A stretch of DNA of 64,000 bases from the NCBI RefSeq assembly GCF_021147775.1, contig NZ_JAGTPK010000022.1:1-64000 (forward strand). Direction: 5' to 3'. Source of the DNA: Pseudomonas californiensis. Its GTDB lineage: Bacteria; Pseudomonadota; Gammaproteobacteria; Pseudomonadales; Pseudomonadaceae. Made by a program: the position numbers and the translations under genes. This document shows positions 61,766 through 64,000 of this stretch, in pieces (the stretch's first letter is position 1; every line of letters begins with the position of its first letter). Below the pieces are notes generated by a model that saw only the letters and a list, made by a program, of their open reading frames with translations, was not told the DNA's origin and made no database searches.

Positions 61766-61785
61766 CTTCGGTCGCCTTTTTTTGT
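61761..61785 (+). terminator. Rho-independent terminator of the phrS-like RNA
   Basis: GGTGAC-TTCG-GTCGCC (61761-61776, one G-U pair, UUCG tetraloop) is followed by T7. This is a classical terminator. Confidence 0.85.
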
Positions 61786-61802
61786 TCAGTTCAGTATTCG
61801 AT

Positions 61803-63359
61803 TCAAGTCTTTGCGCCTGCGTTGGCCAGGTCATAGGTCTTGGCTTCTGTCGCTGTTTTCACGTCACGGTGGTAGGGAGGCGTCCAGCTGGTCGTCGGCG
61901 ATTTCTGGATAAAGCTGACGTTGCTGCCGATGTCTTTGAAATGCGCATCGCCATAGTCATCCAGCACGCCGCTGTTGCTGGGCTTGTTGGCTACATCAAC
62001 GCCTTTTTCGAAATAGTTGGCCTGCGACAGGATGGTCGCATCGCCTGTTGCGGTGAAGCCAAGGTGGAAGTTGTCGATCAGGTTGTTGTAGACATCGAAA
62101 TTGCCATGACGCATCAGCCCTGGCGCCCTGGCGCCCTGACGTCAAGGTTGTTGAATGAATTGTTGGCAATGGTCATCCTCGGGAACCCTTTGTAAGCAGC
62201 CTTGGCGGCGGCAGAATCGTCCGGTTGGCCGAGGATCACGCCATATTCGTTGTTCTGGAATTTCGAGTTGGTCAGGCTGACATTGTCGGCGGTGCCCCCG
62301 ACGTAGAGCAGCTTATCCAGCCCTTTTGGATTCTGGTCCTTGGTGCCGGTGAAGGTACTGTGGTCTATCCAGTAGCGCTGGCCGCTGCTGATGAACATCT
62401 GCATGTCACCGTTTGCCCGGTTGCGGCTGTCATGGGTGAAGTTCAGGTTCTGAAAGATGTCGTTGCTTGCGGTCTTGTCGCTGGCCAGATAAATATTGTG
62501 CAAGCCATTGCCCGACTCGGTCCCGACCAGGGTTTTGTTGGCCCCGAATTTCATCGTCACCTTGCTGTCGGCAGACAGATCAGCGCCCGGGCGAATCGTC
62601 CGGGCCTTGTCACCCTCCAGACTTTTCTGAAGCTCATCCACAGTGTGCACGGTGACCACTTCGCCGCCGTTGCCGCCGGTGGTGTTTGCTGATTTGGCGA
62701 AGCCGACCATGTCAGTCATGTCCGCGCCCGGGCTTGTGCCGGGACCGCTTGTGGGTTTCGCGACTTTGGGCTGCGTCGCCGGTGGGGTTACTGGTTCTTT
62801 GACTGCTGATGTATGGAGTGCGGTCGTTGGTTCGGACGTCGGAGGCTGTTTGGCTACCTTGTCAGGTGCGGCGTCAGATGTGTTTCTTTGCACCGTCACA
62901 GGCTTGTTTGAAGCAGGTTCGCTCTGCACCACAAACGGTTTTTCCGCTTGTGGCTTTGCGGTGGCAGACGTTGATGAATGCGAAGTTGTCGTCGGTCTGG
63001 ACGCTGACGGAGGGGACGACGAGTTTTCTACCGGGTTTTGGTTCGAGGGCGGGTTTGCAGTGCCTTGTTGACTACCTTTCAGCAAGGCAAAAAACTCCTG
63101 CAGAATGGTACGAATCGCCTGGACCAGTTTGTTCAGGATCATCATGCCGTCGTCGCCCTGAGGGCTGGCCGCTGACGTGTTCGTATCAGGATGCTGCACG
63201 CCAGCACGCAAATGGCCCAACTGCTGTGGCGAGCTGAAGTCGATTGCGTTGCTTTGATGATTCGCCTTGATCGTGCTGGGCTGATGAGCCGCAGATGCCG
63301 AATCATTGCTCGGCAGGGACGCTCCAGACATGGGAGTAGTTTCTGTTGATCGTATTCAT
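61803..63359 (-). pseudogene. hopAK1: Frameshifted hopAK1-like type III effector with pectate lyase domain
   Basis: Two frames together encode a Ser/Pro/Thr-rich N-terminus (about 240 residues) and a PL1 pectate lyase domain (FMSSGQRYWIDHSTFTG-like block with the WIDH signature). The lyase reading breaks at 62121-62136, where TGGCGCCC is present twice in tandem: with one copy removed, the frames join as NNLDVRAPG-LMRHGNFDVYNN. At the 5' end the best ribosome-binding site serves an ATG at 63359 (MNTINRN...), but that frame stops after 18 codons; losing one C at about 63332-63334 would join it to the main frame. A hrp box lies upstream (63423-63450). The type III signal and C-terminus are therefore probably not in one product. 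Confidence 0.8.
62121..62136. repeat. 8-bp tandem duplication causing frameshift
   Basis: TGGCGCCC occurs twice in succession. Removing one unit restores the pectate lyase reading frame. This looks like a slipped-strand event. Confidence 0.8.
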
Positions 63360-63422
63360 GGTGATTTCCCCGCCTGCGGGAATGGACTTGTCGTGATCCG
63401 GGACAGAATGCTGCTTGTCTCT

Positions 63423-63450
63423 TGAGTGGCAGGCGTGAGGGAACAGTTCC
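63423..63450 (-). promoter_or_regulatory. HrpL promoter (hrp box)
   Basis: On the minus strand GGAACT is followed by 15 bases and CCACTCA, matching the hrp box GGAACY-N15/16-CCACNNA. The CCAC is 64 bases before the ATG at 63359. It places the effector gene in the type III secretion regulon. Confidence 0.82.
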
Positions 63451-63623
63451 AGAACGCGCATGTTCATGGTGAAAAGCGCGGCCCGTAAGGCAGACGAGGC
63501 GTAGTTACGAGGGTTGACGAAACTGCGCACGGCATTTTCGTCACTTGTACCCTGGCGACGGGAAGGTCGCCAGGCAGAGCCGGTCCTGAACATACGCGTC
63601 AGGGATGCGCATGCCGATGTGTA

Positions 63624-64000
63624 TCAGGTGCCGAAAGTGATTTCGGGCAACACGGTCAGGTCGACGGTCTGTTGTTTGCGAGGAGCGAGAATCTCCGCTT
63701 CGCCGTCCACTACCAATTCATCATTTTGATTGAACACGCGGGTCGCTATACGCACGCGGAACTTGGGCAGCTTTTCGAGAATTTCCAGCCGTACGGTCAG
63801 GGTATCGCCCAGTTTCACAGGCTTCTGGAACGTCATTTGCTGACCAATATAAATGGTGCCCGGCCCAGGCAGCTCGCAGGCGACCGCAGCGCTGATCAAT
63901 GCGCCGCTGAACATCCCGTGTGCGATACGCTCCTTGAACATGGTTCTGGCGGCATATTCAGCGTCCAGGTGGACCGGGTTGTGGTCTCCGGACATGGCTG
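63624..64000 (-). CDS. phaJ: (R)-specific enoyl-CoA hydratase, PhaJ1-like (MaoC family), 5' end outside window
   Basis: The visible ~125 residues are the C-terminal four-fifths of a MaoC-type hot-dog hydratase. The catalytic motif SGDHNPVHLDAEYAARTMFKERIAHGMFSG carries the Asp and His of the active site. The family hydrates enoyl-CoA to (R)-3-hydroxyacyl-CoA, linking fatty acid oxidation to PHA synthesis. The protein closely resembles P. aeruginosa PhaJ1, which lies in the same gene neighbourhood. The reading frame stays open to the window edge; the true start lies beyond base 64000. Confidence 0.9.
   Translation of the reverse strand, partial: AMSGDHNPVHLDAEYAARTMFKERIAHGMFSGALISAAVACELPGPGTIYIGQQMTFQKPVKLGDTLTVRLEILEKLPKFRVRIATRVFNQNDELVVDGEAEILAPRKQQTVDLTVLPEITFGT

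Larger units (their letters stand above)
61639..61785 (+). ncRNA. phrS: PhrS-like small regulatory RNA
   Basis: An Anr box at 61591-61604 is followed by a -10-like TTAGCC (about 61626), a transcript of about 145 bases and a rho-independent terminator with T7 (61761-61783). The location matches P. aeruginosa phrS, which lies between PA3305 and PA3306 and is Anr-activated under oxygen limitation. It also encodes a short peptide, as here (61664-61765). In P. aeruginosa PhrS activates translation of pqsR. No pqs system is expected in this organism, so its target may differ. The 5' end is estimated from Anr spacing only. Confidence 0.65.

Overview
The window is chromosomal DNA from a fluorescent pseudomonad, most likely a Pseudomonas syringae-group plant pathogen. 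The gene content and order resemble P. aeruginosa (PA3496-type gene, nth, rnfB, metG, apbC, dcd at the left; rapA, phrS, phaJ1 at the right). A hrp-box-preceded, hopAK1-like pectate-lyase effector gene sits between phrS and phaJ1. All family calls come from reading the translations; no database search was possible.

Layout. (1) 1-1303: AT-richer DNA with possible overlapping small ORFs leading into a BvgA/EvgA-type response regulator. (2) 1421-8312: housekeeping genes (nth, an orphan soluble rnfB/rsxB, metG, apbC/mrp, a cold-shock gene, dcd). (3) 8424-8657: a small proline-rich peptide whose N-terminal half resembles a double-glycine leader. (4) 8748-19335: the ligase-associated DNA repair set (PdeM phosphoesterase, Lhr-type helicase, ATP-dependent ligase, beta-CASP exonuclease), split in two by a five-gene amino-acid ABC operon of the aotJQMOP type. 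(5) 19522-23125: QuiP-like acyl-homoserine-lactone acylase, a GST and a His-rich SEC-C protein. (6) 23288-24969: a self-cleavable S24 repressor of the PrtR/CI type, a LexA-box-preceded small gene and a holin, which looks like a stripped-down pyocin or prophage lysis module. (7) 24979-46000: lipoproteins, a TonB receptor, a nucleoside channel plus nucleoside permease operon with a LacI/PurR-type operator, dinG with a candidate LexA box, an OmpA protein with a histone-like tail, pdxH, slyB-like, nhaA, and others. (8) 46101-53580: a LysR/SDR divergent pair, a 0.9 kb structured intergenic region, and a livKHMGF branched-chain amino-acid operon with an attenuator-like hairpin. (9) 53735-60653: an MHYT-GGDEF-EAL protein, an MFS transporter and rapA. 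(10) 60886-64000: a polyQ protein, a probable PhrS small RNA with an Anr box and an internal 33-codon ORF, the broken hopAK1-like gene, and the start-truncated phaJ1-like gene.

Most original observations: the phrS homologue with its Anr site; the frameshifted hopAK1-like effector gene (8-bp tandem duplication, plus a possible N-terminal frameshift) behind an intact HrpL box; the LexA box and a second repeated operator-like motif in the repressor/holin module; the split DNA-repair cluster; the double-glycine-like peptide; the palindromic nucleoside-operon operator; and a multi-branched inverted-repeat element at 47177-47345.
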